From the NCBI RefSeq assembly GCF_000335475.2, contig NZ_ANAH02000074.1:120434-184433 (forward strand): a stretch of DNA of 64,000 bases, in the 5' to 3' direction. Shown here piece after piece: positions 1-9,183 of the stretch; the first letter of the stretch is position 1; each line of letters starts with the position of its first letter. The DNA is from Cystobacter fuscus DSM 2262 (GTDB lineage Bacteria; Myxococcota; Myxococcia; Myxococcales; Myxococcaceae). Under the pieces are notes generated by a model. It was not told the DNA's origin. It saw nothing but the letters and a program-made list of their open reading frames with translations, and ran no database searches. A program made the translations under genes and the position numbers.

Positions 1-870
1 CGCACCTGCACCGGCACCGAGCGGCTGGTCGAGGAGTCATCCCCCAGTTGGCCGGAAGAGTTGTGGCCCCAGGCCCACACGCTCCCGTCCGAGCGCAGCG
101 CCAGCGAATGGTAGGAGCCCACATCCGAGGCCACCACGCCGCTCAGCCCCTGCACCCGCACCGGCACCAGGCGGTCGCTCTTGGTGCCATCGCCCAGCTG
201 GCCGAAGGAGTTGGCACCCCAGGTCCACACCGTGCCGTCGGAGCGCACCGCCAGCGAATGGGCGGCACCCGCGGCCACGGCCACCACTCCGCTCAGCCCC
301 GGCACCTGCACGGGCACCAGGCGGTTGATCTTCGTGCCATCGCCCAGCTGGCCGGAAGAGTTGGCACCCCAGGCCCACACGCTCCCGTCGGAGAGCACCG
401 CCAGCGAGTGGGAGGAGCCCGCGGCCACGGACACCACCCCGCTCAGCCCTGGCACCTGCACCGGCACCAGGCGGTTGCTCGTGGTGCCATCCCCCAGCTG
501 GCCGGAAAAGTTGGAGCCCCAGGCCCATACGGTCCCGTCCGAGCGCACCGCCAGCGAATAGGAGGAGCCCGCGGCCACGGACACCACCCCGCTCAGCCCT
601 TGTACCCGCACCGGCGTCAGGCGCATGGTCGTGGTGCCATCCCCCAACTGGCCATCGGAGTTGGAGCCCCAGGCCCACACGGTGCCGTCATGACGTACCG
701 CCAGCGAGTGGGAGGAGCCCGCGGCCACGGCCACCACCCCGCTCAGCCCTGGCACCTGCACGGGCGCCGAGTGGTTGGTCGTGGTGCCATCGCCCAACTG
801 GCCCAAGTCGTTGGAGCCTGTTGCCCAGACGGTGCCATCCGGGCGCAGTGCCAGGGAGTAGGAGCTTCCC
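1..870. repeat. Tandem 150-bp coding repeats (RCC1 units)
   Basis: The block beginning gc-ggccac-gg recurs at 271, 421, 571 and 721, with a diverged copy at 121, so the period is exactly 150 bp (50 codons). Neighbouring units are nearly identical at the DNA level, including synonymous positions, which suggests recent duplication or gene conversion within the RCC1 gene. Confidence 0.85.
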
Positions 871-1028
871 GCCGCGAGGCGGGCTCGCGACGGTGCGTCC
901 CGCAGAGGAGCGCCCCGTGACGTCTGCTCTGCGGACTCGTCGGTGGGCAGACCGCACCCCACCCCCATCAACACTCCGATCCAGACTCCCAGCAGTCTGC
1001 TCATCCATCGTCCTGCATTGCCTTGCAT
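1..1028 (-). CDS. RCC1-repeat beta-propeller lipoprotein (3' end outside window)
   Basis: The gene reads right to left and runs off the left edge, so its C-terminus is missing. ATG at 1028 is preceded by AGGAG seven bases upstream; a second in-frame ATG lies at 1004. The N-terminus has a short hydrophobic stretch ending in a lipobox (MGVGC), so it should be a lipoprotein anchored at the cell envelope. The rest is a series of 50-residue RCC1 units, each with the pattern S-H/Y-S-L-A-x-R-x-D-G-x-V-W-A-W-G-x-N-x-x-G-Q-L-G-D. RCC1 blades form a seven-bladed propeller used for protein binding; the ligand here is unknown. At least six units are visible. Secreted RCC1 proteins are frequent in myxobacteria. 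Family assignment is firm, function is not known. Confidence 0.9.
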   Translation of the reverse strand, partial: MQGNAGRWMSRLLGVWIGVLMGVGCGLPTDESAEQTSRGAPLRDAPSRARLAAGSSYSLALRPDGTVWATGSNDLGQLGDGTTTNHSAPVQVPGLSGVVAVAAGSSHSLAVRHDGTVWAWGSNSDGQLGDGTTTMRLTPVRVQGLSGVVSVAAGSSYSLAVRSDGTVWAWGSNFSGQLGDGTTSNRLVPVQVPGLSGVVSVAAGSSHSLAVLSDGSVWAWGANSSGQLGDGTKINRLVPVQVPGLSGVVAVAAGAAHSLAVRSDGTVWTWGANSFGQLGDGTKSDRLVPVRVQGLSGVVASDVGSYHSLALRSDGSVWAWGHNSSGQLGDDSSTSRSVPVQV

Positions 1029-1516
1029 TGCGTTGCTCCTGGTCAGAGAAAGAGGTGGGCATCACAGGCCGTGAGCCTTCGCGGAGTCGCCACGAGTCGT
1101 GGCATCACCGACGAGACACCAGAACCCGCGGAGGCGAAGGCATCCTTCACAGAGGGAGAGTGAACCATCACGCCATGTCCGTCAAAGCGCAAACCCGGCC
1201 GACGTGTCGCCATACACGTGTCACAACCCTTGTTTGACTTTCACGCGTATTTGCCGCCACGAGTGCATGTCTCGGCCGAAGGCGCCAGTCAGCGGAAGAC
1301 ATGTGACGCCCATGCGCGGAGTTCCGTCTCCTGGGCAGCTTCTGGAGAGATGGCCCGACAGAACACCCACTCGCTCCTTCCCTCCTTCGCCGCGCTCCTG
1401 CGCATGGCGGGTTGTGCCACGGGCTCATCACCTGGGAGCCCGCTGTTCCACCCGGAGGCCCTGAGGGAAACAGGTGGTCTCCCTCGGGTTGCCCGTTCCT
1501 CCGAGGGAGACATGAG
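1029..1516. other. Intergenic region without a recognised gene
   Basis: This divergent spacer of about 490 bp separates the RCC1 lipoprotein (minus) from the frameshifted gene (plus). Open frames crossing it have no ribosome binding site and no recognisable protein features. A small palindrome, acacgtgt, lies at about 1213-1220 and is a possible operator. No convincing promoter was found. Confidence 0.4.
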
Positions 1517-2738
1517 GTGCCCATCCAGCGGATCCGCCTCATCTACGAGGGCGGTGAACTCAAGCCCAAGAACGTGGCCGACCTGGACGCCGCCGTGCGA
1601 GAAGAGGAGCGGCGCGACGAGAACAGCATGGGGCTTGGGCTCTACCGTACGAAGTGGCCTGCCTTGGACATGGCCCTGCGGCTCTCGTTTCCACCCCGGC
1701 CCCCCCGAATTGAGCATCACGGTCAAGGTGAAGCCTCTCTCCTTCTTCACAGAAGAGGAGCGCTGCCACTCATTCGTGGAAATGGTGCGCACATGGGCCT
1801 CTCGCTACCCGGTGACTCACGCCGCGGCCCACAGCGCGGATGACACGGAACTGACGAACGCCCCGAGTTTCGGCCGCGACAAGCAGAGCTGGTACCGGGA
1901 CGGGTTCGACAAGGTCTACGAGGTGTTCTGGCTCAACGTCTTCGGTCCGAAGCTGGTGGAATCCATCGGCCGCGAGCGCGTGCTGTCCACTCCGGCCTGG
2001 CGGGTGGAGGAGTTGCCCAACGGCTGCGTCCTGCTGGTGACTCGGCCCACCGCCTCGGACTTCGCCAGCGACGAGGCGCGTCTCGCCCAGGCTCGCGCCC
2101 ACGTCCACCTCCGTCCCGACCTGGACTTCGACACCGTGCTGCGCACCCTGCGCGCGCGCAGCGCCACACTCGCCCCCGTCCAGCCCCTCTTCCCCCCGGA
2201 CGTGGCGCCGCTCCTCTCCCGCGTGGTGGACCACGTCGCCAGTCACCAGCGCCAACGCACAATCGCCGAGCTCAACACCTGGCGGCCCCCCGAACCCGAG
2301 GAGTGGCGCCCCTCCAGCTCCGCACTGCCCCCGGATGTGGAGGACCCGGAGCGCGCGTGCGAGCACTATCGCCACCTCGCCGAGCACCTCGTGGCCCTGC
2401 TGCACACCGAGGTGCCCTCCGTCTTCGACGCCACGCCCGAGTCCCTCACGGAGGTCGACTTCTACCTCTGGCGCGAGGAGTTCCCGACGAGCCGTCCGCG
2501 CGAGGCCATCGACGCTCATGCGGTGCCCGCCCTGGGTGCCTACCTGGGCGAAGTCCTGGTACGCCACCTGGGTGGCCAGTGGCTCCCACGCCAGAAGCTC
2601 GAGGAGGCCCAGGTGCGCGTGGGCCCCCGCCTCTGGTTGCCCTTCATCCGGGCACGCCACGCCCTGAGCTCGCGGCAGGCACTGCTCGACGCCTCCCTCA
2701 CCCAGCTCTACCGGGTGGCCGAGCGGCACCGCGGCTGA
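1517..2738 (+). pseudogene. Conserved myxobacterial hypothetical protein, frameshifted
   Basis: Two frames together encode one protein. The N-terminal part (from GTG 1517, with GAGGGAG upstream; starts PIQRIRLIYEGGELKPK) is in frame 2 and reads to about 1690. The C-terminal part (SITVKVKPLSFFTEEERC to AERHRG) is in frame 3 and runs to the stop at 2738. The switch falls at the TTT/CCCC/CCCCCCC stretch 1688-1706. Removing one base near 1688-1690 gives the smooth junction LSFHPGPPELSITV. I recognise the restored product of about 406 residues as a protein family seen in Myxococcus and relatives, with no known function. It has no signal peptide or membrane segment. Either the gene is broken or the base is a sequencing error in a homopolymer. 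Confidence 0.75.
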
Positions 2739-2741
2739 AAC

Positions 2742-4004
2742 TCATCCCTCTGCCGAGGGCGCCGGTCCGCGGAAGGCGTCCTGCTTGCCCACGGCCTCCA
2801 GCTTCTGCGACTTGCCCTCGCGCGCCGCGCGGTAGAGCGCCTCGATGATGCGCATGTCCTGCAGGCCCTCCTCCCCGGGCGTGTGGGGCTGGCGGTTGTT
2901 CTGCACACACTCGGCGAAGTGGTCCATCTCCCGGGCGAACTGGCTGGGCTGGGGCAGGCTGCGCTCCACGGTGTCCGACGCCTTGGGGTCCTCCGGAGAC
3001 TTGCGGGAAATCCGCATGCGCAGACCGCTGTAGGCGAAGGCGTTGTCCATGTCGACCCACGCCTCCGAGCCCATCAGGCGCATGCGCCGGCTGTCATGGT
3101 GGCCGTAGCCCGTGGTGCACTGCGCGAGGAGCCCCGAGGGAAAGCGCAGGGTGAAGAGGAAGTTCTCCTCCACCTCCTTGAAGCGCGCGTCGCCGGGGGT
3201 GCTGTACATGGAGCCCCACACCTCCACGGGCTCCTCGCCGCTCAGGTAGCGCGCGGCGCTCAGGCAGTAGATGCCCACGTCCGGCAGCGCGCCGCCGCCC
3301 GCCTGGGCCTTCTTGTGCCGCCACTGCGCGTCCGGCGCCTGGTTCTGTCCATTGTCCGCGCTGAAGAGCTTGAGCGCCCCGAGCTTCTTGCTCCGCGCGA
3401 GCTGGATGGCGGTCCGGTGGTGCGGCTCGTACTGGAGCCGGTAGGCCACCATGAGCTGCTTCTTCGCCGCGCGGCACGCGTCGATCATCTGCTGGCACTC
3501 GGCCACGCTGTTGGCCATGGGCTTCTCGCACAGCACGTGCTTGCCCGCCTTGGCCGCGCGCACCGTGTACTCGGCGTGCATGTTGTTGGGCAGCACGATG
3601 TAGACTGCGTGCACCTCCGGGTTGTCCTTGAGCGCGTCGTAGTTCTTGTAGTCGTAGAGGTTCTTCTCGGACACGCCGTACTGGGCCGCCACGGTGCGCG
3701 CCTTGTCCTTGTCACCGCTCACCAGCGCCACGAGCCTGGCCTTCTTGCACTCGCCGAAGGCGGGCAACAGCTCCTCGAGCGACAGCCGGCCCAGGCCCAC
3801 GATGGCGAAGCCCACGCGCTTGTCGGGCGCCTGCGGGGTGGGCAGCGGGGACTCCACCTCGGTGGTGGCCTTCATGGGGGGCAGCTTCACCTCGCCCGCG
3901 GCCGCCAGGGCCGTCTCGGGGAGCCAGAGGCTCGCGCCGAGCAGCCCTCCCGTCGTCTCCAACAGCCTGCGTCGGGTCCAGCGCCGGGTCTCGTCGAATG
4001 ACAT
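2742..4004 (-). CDS. Tat-exported Gfo/Idh/MocA oxidoreductase, glucose-fructose oxidoreductase-like
   Basis: The 420-residue protein starts with a twin-arginine signal (TRRRLLE, then a hydrophobic stretch ending near ALAAAG), so it should be exported folded with its cofactor. The Rossmann motif IVGLG follows at about residue 68. The family signature EKPMA and the GGGALPDVGIY segment match Zymomonas glucose-fructose oxidoreductase closely over most of the length, including the EEP, PGEEGLQD and YRAAREG segments. In that family tightly bound NADP is used for sugar oxidation; the substrate here is not known. ATG 4004 has GAGG eight bases upstream. The gene converges on the frameshifted gene with only 3 bp between the stops. 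Confidence 0.88.
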   Translation of the reverse strand: MSFDETRRWTRRRLLETTGGLLGASLWLPETALAAAGEVKLPPMKATTEVESPLPTPQAPDKRVGFAIVGLGRLSLEELLPAFGECKKARLVALVSGDKDKARTVAAQYGVSEKNLYDYKNYDALKDNPEVHAVYIVLPNNMHAEYTVRAAKAGKHVLCEKPMANSVAECQQMIDACRAAKKQLMVAYRLQYEPHHRTAIQLARSKKLGALKLFSADNGQNQAPDAQWRHKKAQAGGGALPDVGIYCLSAARYLSGEEPVEVWGSMYSTPGDARFKEVEENFLFTLRFPSGLLAQCTTGYGHHDSRRMRLMGSEAWVDMDNAFAYSGLRMRISRKSPEDPKASDTVERSLPQPSQFAREMDHFAECVQNNRQPHTPGEEGLQDMRIIEALYRAAREGKSQKLEAVGKQDAFRGPAPSAEG

Positions 4005-4071
4005 GTGCCTGCCTCATGGTGGGGACGCGCGCGGCGCGTCTGGAGTGGCGGCAGAGCACCTGAAACGCACA

Positions 4072-4133
4072 CGCCCCTCCAGCGACAATCGCGGGAGGGG
4101 CGCGGGAGCGTGGGCTGAGCGACAAGCCCACGC
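4072..4133 (-). terminator. Two hairpins downstream of the redoxin gene
   Basis: A 9-bp stem (cgcccctcc 4072-4080 with ggaggggcg 4094-4102) and a second 9-bp stem (4108-4116 with 4125-4133, gtgggct/agcccac core) lie between the redoxin stop and the oxidoreductase start. Neither has a clear T-run, so termination or attenuation is inferred only from stability and position. Confidence 0.45.
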
Positions 4134-4156
4134 GTGTCAGTGTCGGACCGTGGGCG

Positions 4157-4753
4157 TTAGCTCTTGTACTTCACCGAGCAGCCATAGGCCTCGGTGGTGG
4201 CCGAGGGCACGGGCTTGCCGGAGAGCAGCGCGTCCACGGCGCCCTTCACGTAGTTGGTGGGAGCGGCGTCCTTCTTGCTGCCGCGCGGGTCGTCGTCGAT
4301 GGCGCCCTCGTAGCGCAGCACGCCCTGCGCATCGATGACGTACATGTGCGGCGTCGTCTTGGCGGCGTACTGCTTGCCCACCTGGCCGCTGGGGTCCTGG
4401 AGCACGGGATAGGTGAAGCCCTTCTCCTTCTTCCAGGCGGCGGACTTGTCGGGGGCGTTGGTCGCGGTGGAGTCCACCGCCAGCCACACCACCTTCTGGG
4501 CGTCATAGCCGCCGAACGTCTTCTGCATGGTGTTGGCGGTGTAGTGGCGCTTCACGAAGGGGCAGTCGGGGTTGGTCCACTCGAGGACGACCACCTTGCC
4601 CTTGTACTGCGCGAGCGAGTGCTCCTTGCCCGACTCGTCCTTGAGGGTGAAAGCGGGAGCGGGCTTGCCCACCTGGGCCGTCTCCGCGGCGAACGCCACC
4701 ACGGGGGAGACCAGGGACAGCGAGAGGGCGACAGCGGAGAAGAGATTTTTCAT
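4157..4753 (-). CDS. Periplasmic redoxin (AhpC/TSA-thioredoxin fold)
   Basis: The 198-residue protein has a signal peptide ending near AFAAE. A redoxin domain follows: VGKPAPAFTLKDESGK, then the active-site region NPDCPFVKRHY with Cys64, then TTPHMYVID with the cis-proline region. Thiol-disulfide oxidoreductases normally carry CxxC; here there is one Cys in the motif and another at about position 192 near the C-terminus, so a 1-Cys or distant 2-Cys peroxiredoxin-like chemistry is more likely. The gene lies 47 bp downstream of the DsbD gene on the same strand. It is therefore probably co-transcribed and reduced by that protein in the periplasm. Confidence 0.85.
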   Translation of the reverse strand: MKNLFSAVALSLSLVSPVVAFAAETAQVGKPAPAFTLKDESGKEHSLAQYKGKVVVLEWTNPDCPFVKRHYTANTMQKTFGGYDAQKVVWLAVDSTATNAPDKSAAWKKEKGFTYPVLQDPSGQVGKQYAAKTTPHMYVIDAQGVLRYEGAIDDDPRGSKKDAAPTNYVKGAVDALLSGKPVPSATTEAYGCSVKYKS

Positions 4754-4800
4754 CGGTCAGCGCTCCTTCGGGTTGAGGGGGGACTGCGTGGACAACGCGT

Positions 4801-7053
4801 TCAGGTGGCATCCGCCACGCGGCCCGAGGCGCGGCGAATGGAGTCGATGAGGGAGTCGGCGGTGAGCAGCTCGCTGAGCACCTCGGGCTTGCCTGGCGCG
4901 GAGGGACTCACCAGCAGGTACATGGGGACGCCCGCGCGGCCGAACGCGGCGAGCTTCGCGCTGATGGCCTCGTCACGCCGCGTCCAGTCCGCCACGAAGA
5001 AGGCCACGTTGTGCTGGGCGAAGGCGGCGCGCACGTCCTCGCGCTGCAGCACGGTGCGCTCGTTGAACTTGCAGGTGAGGCACCAGTCGGCGGTGAAGTC
5101 GATGAAGACGGGCTGGCCGGCCGCGAGCGCCGCGGCCACCGCCTCCTCGCTCCACGCCTGGGCCGAGGCCTCCCTGGGCGCCGAGCCACGCAGCTCCTCG
5201 AAGCGCAGGAACCCGGCGCCGCCTCCGACGAGCAGCGCCACCACCGCCACCAGGCCCACCACCTTGCGCCCACCGGTGGAGTCCTGCAGGAGGCCGTAGA
5301 TCCACGCGCCCAGCGCCACCACGGTGAGGAAGGCGAGCAGCCGCGCCATGCCGTCCACGCCCGCGAGCCCGCCCATCACCCACACGAGCCACACCGTGGT
5401 GGCCAGGAGCGCGAAGCCGAGCAGCTTCTTGCCGTGCTCCATCCACGGGCCGGGCTTGGGCAGGCGTTTGGCGAGCCCCGGCACGAGCACCAGCAGGCAG
5501 AAGGGGAGCGCGAGGCCCAGTCCCATGAAGAAGAAGGTGGCGAGGACGGTGGCGGGCCCCTGCGCGAGCGCGAAGCCCACCGCGGTGCCGAGCAGCGGCG
5601 CCGAGCAGGGCGTGGCGAGCACCACCGCGAGCACGCCCTCGCCCGCGCTGCGCGTCAGGCCGTGGCTCGAGTCCACCTTCTCCACGAGGGCGGTGCCGTC
5701 GGTGCCCACGTTGAAGACGCCGAAGAGGTTGAGGCTGAAGGCCACGAGCACCGCGGCCACCGCGGCGACGAAGAGCGGCTCCTGGAACTGGAAGCCCCAG
5801 CCCACCCCGTGTCCGGCCGCGCGCAGGCCCAGCACCGCGAGCGCCAGCACCAGCAGCGAGCCCACGATGCCGCCCGTGTACGCGAGCGCGTGCGCGCCCA
5901 CCCGGCCACGCGACTCGCCCACCGTGCGGGTGAAGCCATAGGCCTTGAGCGCCAGCACCGGGAAGACGCACGGCATGAGGTTGAGCAGCGCGCCGCCGAG
6001 GAAGGCGAAGAGGAACACCAGTCCGAGCGACAGGTCCGCGGAGCTGGCGGCGGACGCCGGAGCGGTCGCCGTGGCCACCCCCTTGGGAGCCACCTTGGGA
6101 GCCGCCGGGGAAGCCGGGGCCCCGGCCACCACGGGCGCGAGCGGCAGGTCCAACGCCAGCGCGTGCGAGGGCGTGGCGGCGGGCCCCAGGCGCAGCACAC
6201 CCAGCAGCCGGGGGTGACTCGGGGGCACCTTGAGGGAGGCCTTGCCCTCCACCTTGAAGGTGCCGGGCTGGCCCTTCACCTCGGACAGGGCGAGCTGGGC
6301 GATGCCGGGGATGCGATCGGGGACGAAGAAGTCCTTGTCCACCGAGGGCACTGGCGCGCCCTCGGCGCCCTTGAGCGTGAGGGTGCCGGTGAAGGGCTTG
6401 CCGGTGGTGAGCGTCTGCGAGTCGAGCGCGAGCGACACCTGGTAGGGGGTGGACTCCGCCGCAACCGGCACGCGCGCGTGCGCCGCGTCGAAGGCCGGCA
6501 CGTGCTCGGCGTCCTTCACGGTCGCCGGGCCCACGGGCACGTTGCGGGTGAGCATCAGCTGGGCGGGCAGACAGTTGATCTCACACACCAGCACGTCCGC
6601 CGCGGCCGACAGCTGCAGGAAGCCCTCGGCCTTGTCCGAAGCCCGGGCCTCGGCGGCCAGCAGCACCTCGCCCTCGTAGCCGTAGGTGGTGATGAAGCCG
6701 TCCGCGGTGCGCAGGGTGGAGGGCAGTGGCCACTCCAGGGGACCCACGGTGGTGCCCGGCGTGTCCCAGACGATCTCCGAGGGCAGGCCCGCCTCGCCGG
6801 GGTTCTTCCAATAGACGTGCCAGCCCGGGTTCAGCTCGAAGCGCACCCCCACCCGGAAGGAGTCCCCGGGCTTCACCTCGGTGACGTCCGTGAGCAGCGT
6901 GGCCTTCACCCGGGGCACGCCCTCGTCCAGGGCGCCCTGGCCCACGGCCGTGGCGGGAGGTGGCGCTCCCCACGCGCTGGAGGCGAGCGACAGCCCTCCC
7001 AGACAGAAGACAAGTGCTCCCCAGCTTGAACGTCCTACCCGTGGCCGCGTCAT
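4801..7053 (-). CDS. Protein-disulfide reductase, DsbD/ScsB family
   Basis: The 750-residue protein passes electrons from cytosolic thioredoxin across the inner membrane to periplasmic thiol proteins. It has a signal peptide (hydrophobic, ending SSAWGAPP), an N-terminal DsbD-alpha-like Ig domain (about 30-300) and a Pro/Ala-rich linker. A polytopic DsbD/CcdA membrane domain (about 345-610) follows, with the paired cysteines in NLMPCVFPVLALK and ATPCSAPLLG. The C-terminal thioredoxin domain has ADWCLTCK, Cys658 and Cys661. ATG 7053 has GGGAGG four bases upstream. It is the first gene of a likely two-gene operon with the redoxin. The symbol dsbD is withheld because the N-terminal domain is of the longer ScsB/DipZ-like type. 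Confidence 0.93.
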   Translation of the reverse strand: MTRPRVGRSSWGALVFCLGGLSLASSAWGAPPPATAVGQGALDEGVPRVKATLLTDVTEVKPGDSFRVGVRFELNPGWHVYWKNPGEAGLPSEIVWDTPGTTVGPLEWPLPSTLRTADGFITTYGYEGEVLLAAEARASDKAEGFLQLSAAADVLVCEINCLPAQLMLTRNVPVGPATVKDAEHVPAFDAAHARVPVAAESTPYQVSLALDSQTLTTGKPFTGTLTLKGAEGAPVPSVDKDFFVPDRIPGIAQLALSEVKGQPGTFKVEGKASLKVPPSHPRLLGVLRLGPAATPSHALALDLPLAPVVAGAPASPAAPKVAPKGVATATAPASAASSADLSLGLVFLFAFLGGALLNLMPCVFPVLALKAYGFTRTVGESRGRVGAHALAYTGGIVGSLLVLALAVLGLRAAGHGVGWGFQFQEPLFVAAVAAVLVAFSLNLFGVFNVGTDGTALVEKVDSSHGLTRSAGEGVLAVVLATPCSAPLLGTAVGFALAQGPATVLATFFFMGLGLALPFCLLVLVPGLAKRLPKPGPWMEHGKKLLGFALLATTVWLVWVMGGLAGVDGMARLLAFLTVVALGAWIYGLLQDSTGGRKVVGLVAVVALLVGGGAGFLRFEELRGSAPREASAQAWSEEAVAAALAAGQPVFIDFTADWCLTCKFNERTVLQREDVRAAFAQHNVAFFVADWTRRDEAISAKLAAFGRAGVPMYLLVSPSAPGKPEVLSELLTADSLIDSIRRASGRVADAT

Positions 7054-7164
7054 GTGCCTCCCGTTAACCCACCGGCCTGCCCTCCGCCATCCTTCCCTTC
7101 GGCGAAGTGGCGCCCATCAACTCTTCGAGCGGACGGGCATTCCCGGTGGCGGTGGGCAGGCCCC

Positions 7165-8403
7165 TCAGCGTCCCGCCTTGCTGGGGGCGGGAAGGTGCTG
7201 CACGATACTCAATCCCGTGCGCGCGTCCTCGGCCCGGGCGCGGCGCACGAGCAACGCTGGCAGCTCGGCGCCCTTGCGCTCCACCGCCCGCCGCAGGTCC
7301 ACCAGCCGCTCCTCGTGCCGCCTGGGGGGCACCTCGTCCACGCCCAGCTCGAAGAGTTCACGCAGGGCGGATTCGGCCGTCACCAGGGCCTGCTCGGCGG
7401 CGGGGGGATTGCGCCGCAAGAGCGCCTTCCACGAGGCGGACTCGGCCGCCACCAGGTCCAGTTCCACGCCCACCGCGCGGATGAGCCGGCCCTCGGGGCT
7501 GTCCGGCAGGGCGCGCTGCACGGGCACGGTGACGCGGCGCGTGTCCCCGTTCTCCATCCACGTGGTCGTCACGCCGAGCGACCAGTCGGCCGACTCCAGT
7601 CGTCCGGTGAACAGGGCCCGGCGCGCGAAGGCATGCGACAGCGAGCCCAGCCCCACGCTCAGCGCATCCACTTCCGAGCGCGCCGGGTAGCGGTGGCGGC
7701 AGAGCAGCTCGGAGAAGCCCGTGGGGCGCACGAAGATGCGGCCATAGGTGCCCACCTCGCCGAAGAGCTCGGCCACCAGGGCCGCGGTGGCCAGGGGCAG
7801 CCCCTCCGCGTCGTCCACGTGGGTGAAGCCCGTGCCCGAGGGGCCGGTGAGCGCCTCCAGGATTTCCGGCAGGTAGTGCCGCCCGAGTCCCAGCGCGTGC
7901 AGGGAGATGCCGGACTCGGCCACCGTGGCGCCCAGCGTGCGGAACTCGGCGAGGGCGCGCGGGCCCACCGAGGGCTCTCCATCGGTGAGCACCAGCATCT
8001 TCGGCCGCGCGCCCGGGACGAACAGCCGGCGGATGGCGGCGGCGCCGGAGTCCACCGCCTCGTGCAGCGCGGTGCCCTGCCCCGTCTTGAGCGCCGACAG
8101 GCGCTCGACGAGCTGGGCGCGCGCCTCCGAGTCCATGATGCGCAGGGGCGCGAGCTGCTCGGGCACGCCATCGAAGGCGAGCAGGCCCAGGTAGTCCTTG
8201 GGACCGGCGCGCTCGACGAGCAGCAGCGCGGCCTCCACCGCGGCGGCCATGGGCGCGCCCCGCATGGAAGCACTCCGGTCGAGCACCAGGTTCACCGCCA
8301 CGGGAGCGCGGGGAGCATCCGCCTCGGCCTCCACGGTCACGAGCAGGTGAACGTCCCGACCCTTCCCCCCGTCGCGCTCGACCGCCCAGGCCGTCAGCTT
8401 CAT
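7165..8403 (-). CDS. VWA-domain protein
   Basis: ATG 8403 is chosen because GGAGG lies seven bases upstream; an in-frame start at 8427 lacks this. The 412-residue product has a von Willebrand factor A domain (about 30-210) with an intact MIDAS metal site: D42-R-S44-A-S46, a threonine in the GQGTALHEAV segment, and LTDGEPSVG. A beta-rich VIT-like region and a helical C-terminus follow. There is no signal peptide, so it is probably cytoplasmic. VWA proteins of this type bind protein partners through the metal ion; the partner is not evident. It stands alone, upstream of the dsbD operon on the same strand. Confidence 0.85.
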   Translation of the reverse strand: MKLTAWAVERDGGKGRDVHLLVTVEAEADAPRAPVAVNLVLDRSASMRGAPMAAAVEAALLLVERAGPKDYLGLLAFDGVPEQLAPLRIMDSEARAQLVERLSALKTGQGTALHEAVDSGAAAIRRLFVPGARPKMLVLTDGEPSVGPRALAEFRTLGATVAESGISLHALGLGRHYLPEILEALTGPSGTGFTHVDDAEGLPLATAALVAELFGEVGTYGRIFVRPTGFSELLCRHRYPARSEVDALSVGLGSLSHAFARRALFTGRLESADWSLGVTTTWMENGDTRRVTVPVQRALPDSPEGRLIRAVGVELDLVAAESASWKALLRRNPPAAEQALVTAESALRELFELGVDEVPPRRHEERLVDLRRAVERKGAELPALLVRRARAEDARTGLSIVQHLPAPSKAGR

Positions 8404-8710
8404 CGCGTCTTCCTCCGTACGCGGCACCCCCGGGCGCCTCGCGGGCCACCGCCCTCAGAGCCTCCCAGTATCACCTACCTCACCCCGCATGGGGAAACCG
8501 TCCGGGAGTCGCGCCGGGCCCTCACCGCGCGAGGAGAACGAAGACTTTCGGGAGAGGCCAGAGAAGCGGCGGGGGCTTCATGCGGCTCCAGAAGTCATGG
8601 GCCTGGAACCCTCACGGCCCACCCGGGCCACTTCGTCTGACCGGAGCCGGACCAGGGTCCGACCGGATGCAACCGCCCCCACGTCAGCGCGCGACGTGGG
8701 GGGCGCGGCA
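8404..8710. other. Intergenic region with terminator hairpin at 8675-8704
   Basis: No gene is seen. A strong hairpin (gcccccacgtc 8675-8685 with gacgtggggggc 8693-8704) lies just past the stop of the small gene that ends at 8711. It is the likely terminator of that gene, although no T-run follows. Confidence 0.5.
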
Positions 8711-8872
8711 CTACTCGGCGTCGTAGCCGCCGTAGCTCTCGTCGGCACCCCACAGGTGGCCCGACGGTCCCACCTGGACCCGGCCCGTGGGATCCAGTTC
8801 CTCTTCTCCGCCTCCCAGCGTCACGTACTCCAGGCCCTCGTCGTCCAGGTACGTCCGATCGTCGTGCACCAT
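8711..8872 (-). CDS. Small acidic hypothetical protein, 53 residues
   Basis: ATG 8872 follows a strong GAGGAGG ribosome binding site; upstream in-frame starts lack one. The product begins MVHDDRTYLDDEGLEYVTL and ends WGADESYGGYDAE. It is rich in Asp, Glu, Gly and Tyr, with no cysteine, signal peptide or membrane segment. I do not recognise a family. The strong binding site, the isolated position and the terminator hairpin at 8675-8704 support a real, well-translated small gene. Confidence 0.65.
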   Translation of the reverse strand: MVHDDRTYLDDEGLEYVTLGGGEEELDPTGRVQVGPSGHLWGADESYGGYDAE

Positions 8873-9183
8873 GGCTCCTCCTCGGGGTGTCCGCCCGGCT
8901 CCACCGGTCATCCAGGGCCCACTCCATGTGGAGCCCCTTCCCAGCCATTGACCGATTTACTTACCAGGGTGGACATTACGCTCCGCGTTGTAAAGCCCTT
9001 GGGCACGCAATCAATCAGGGGAAATCCTGGCAACGAACAGAGAGAGCGCTTTTCTGGGCGCTCGGGGAACAAGGAGGCGACCCGTGGGGAGGGGGGACGT
9101 TGGGCGTCCAACGCTCCGGAATCAGAGTGATGGGAGAAGCGCCCCGGGAGTGAAATCACCACGGCCCCGTCCCGGACAGGTGC

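Noticed and set aside
7653..8194. CRISPR arrays or short tandem repeats anywhere in the window
   Set aside because: No evenly spaced short direct repeats were seen; the only tandem repeat is the RCC1 block at the left edge.
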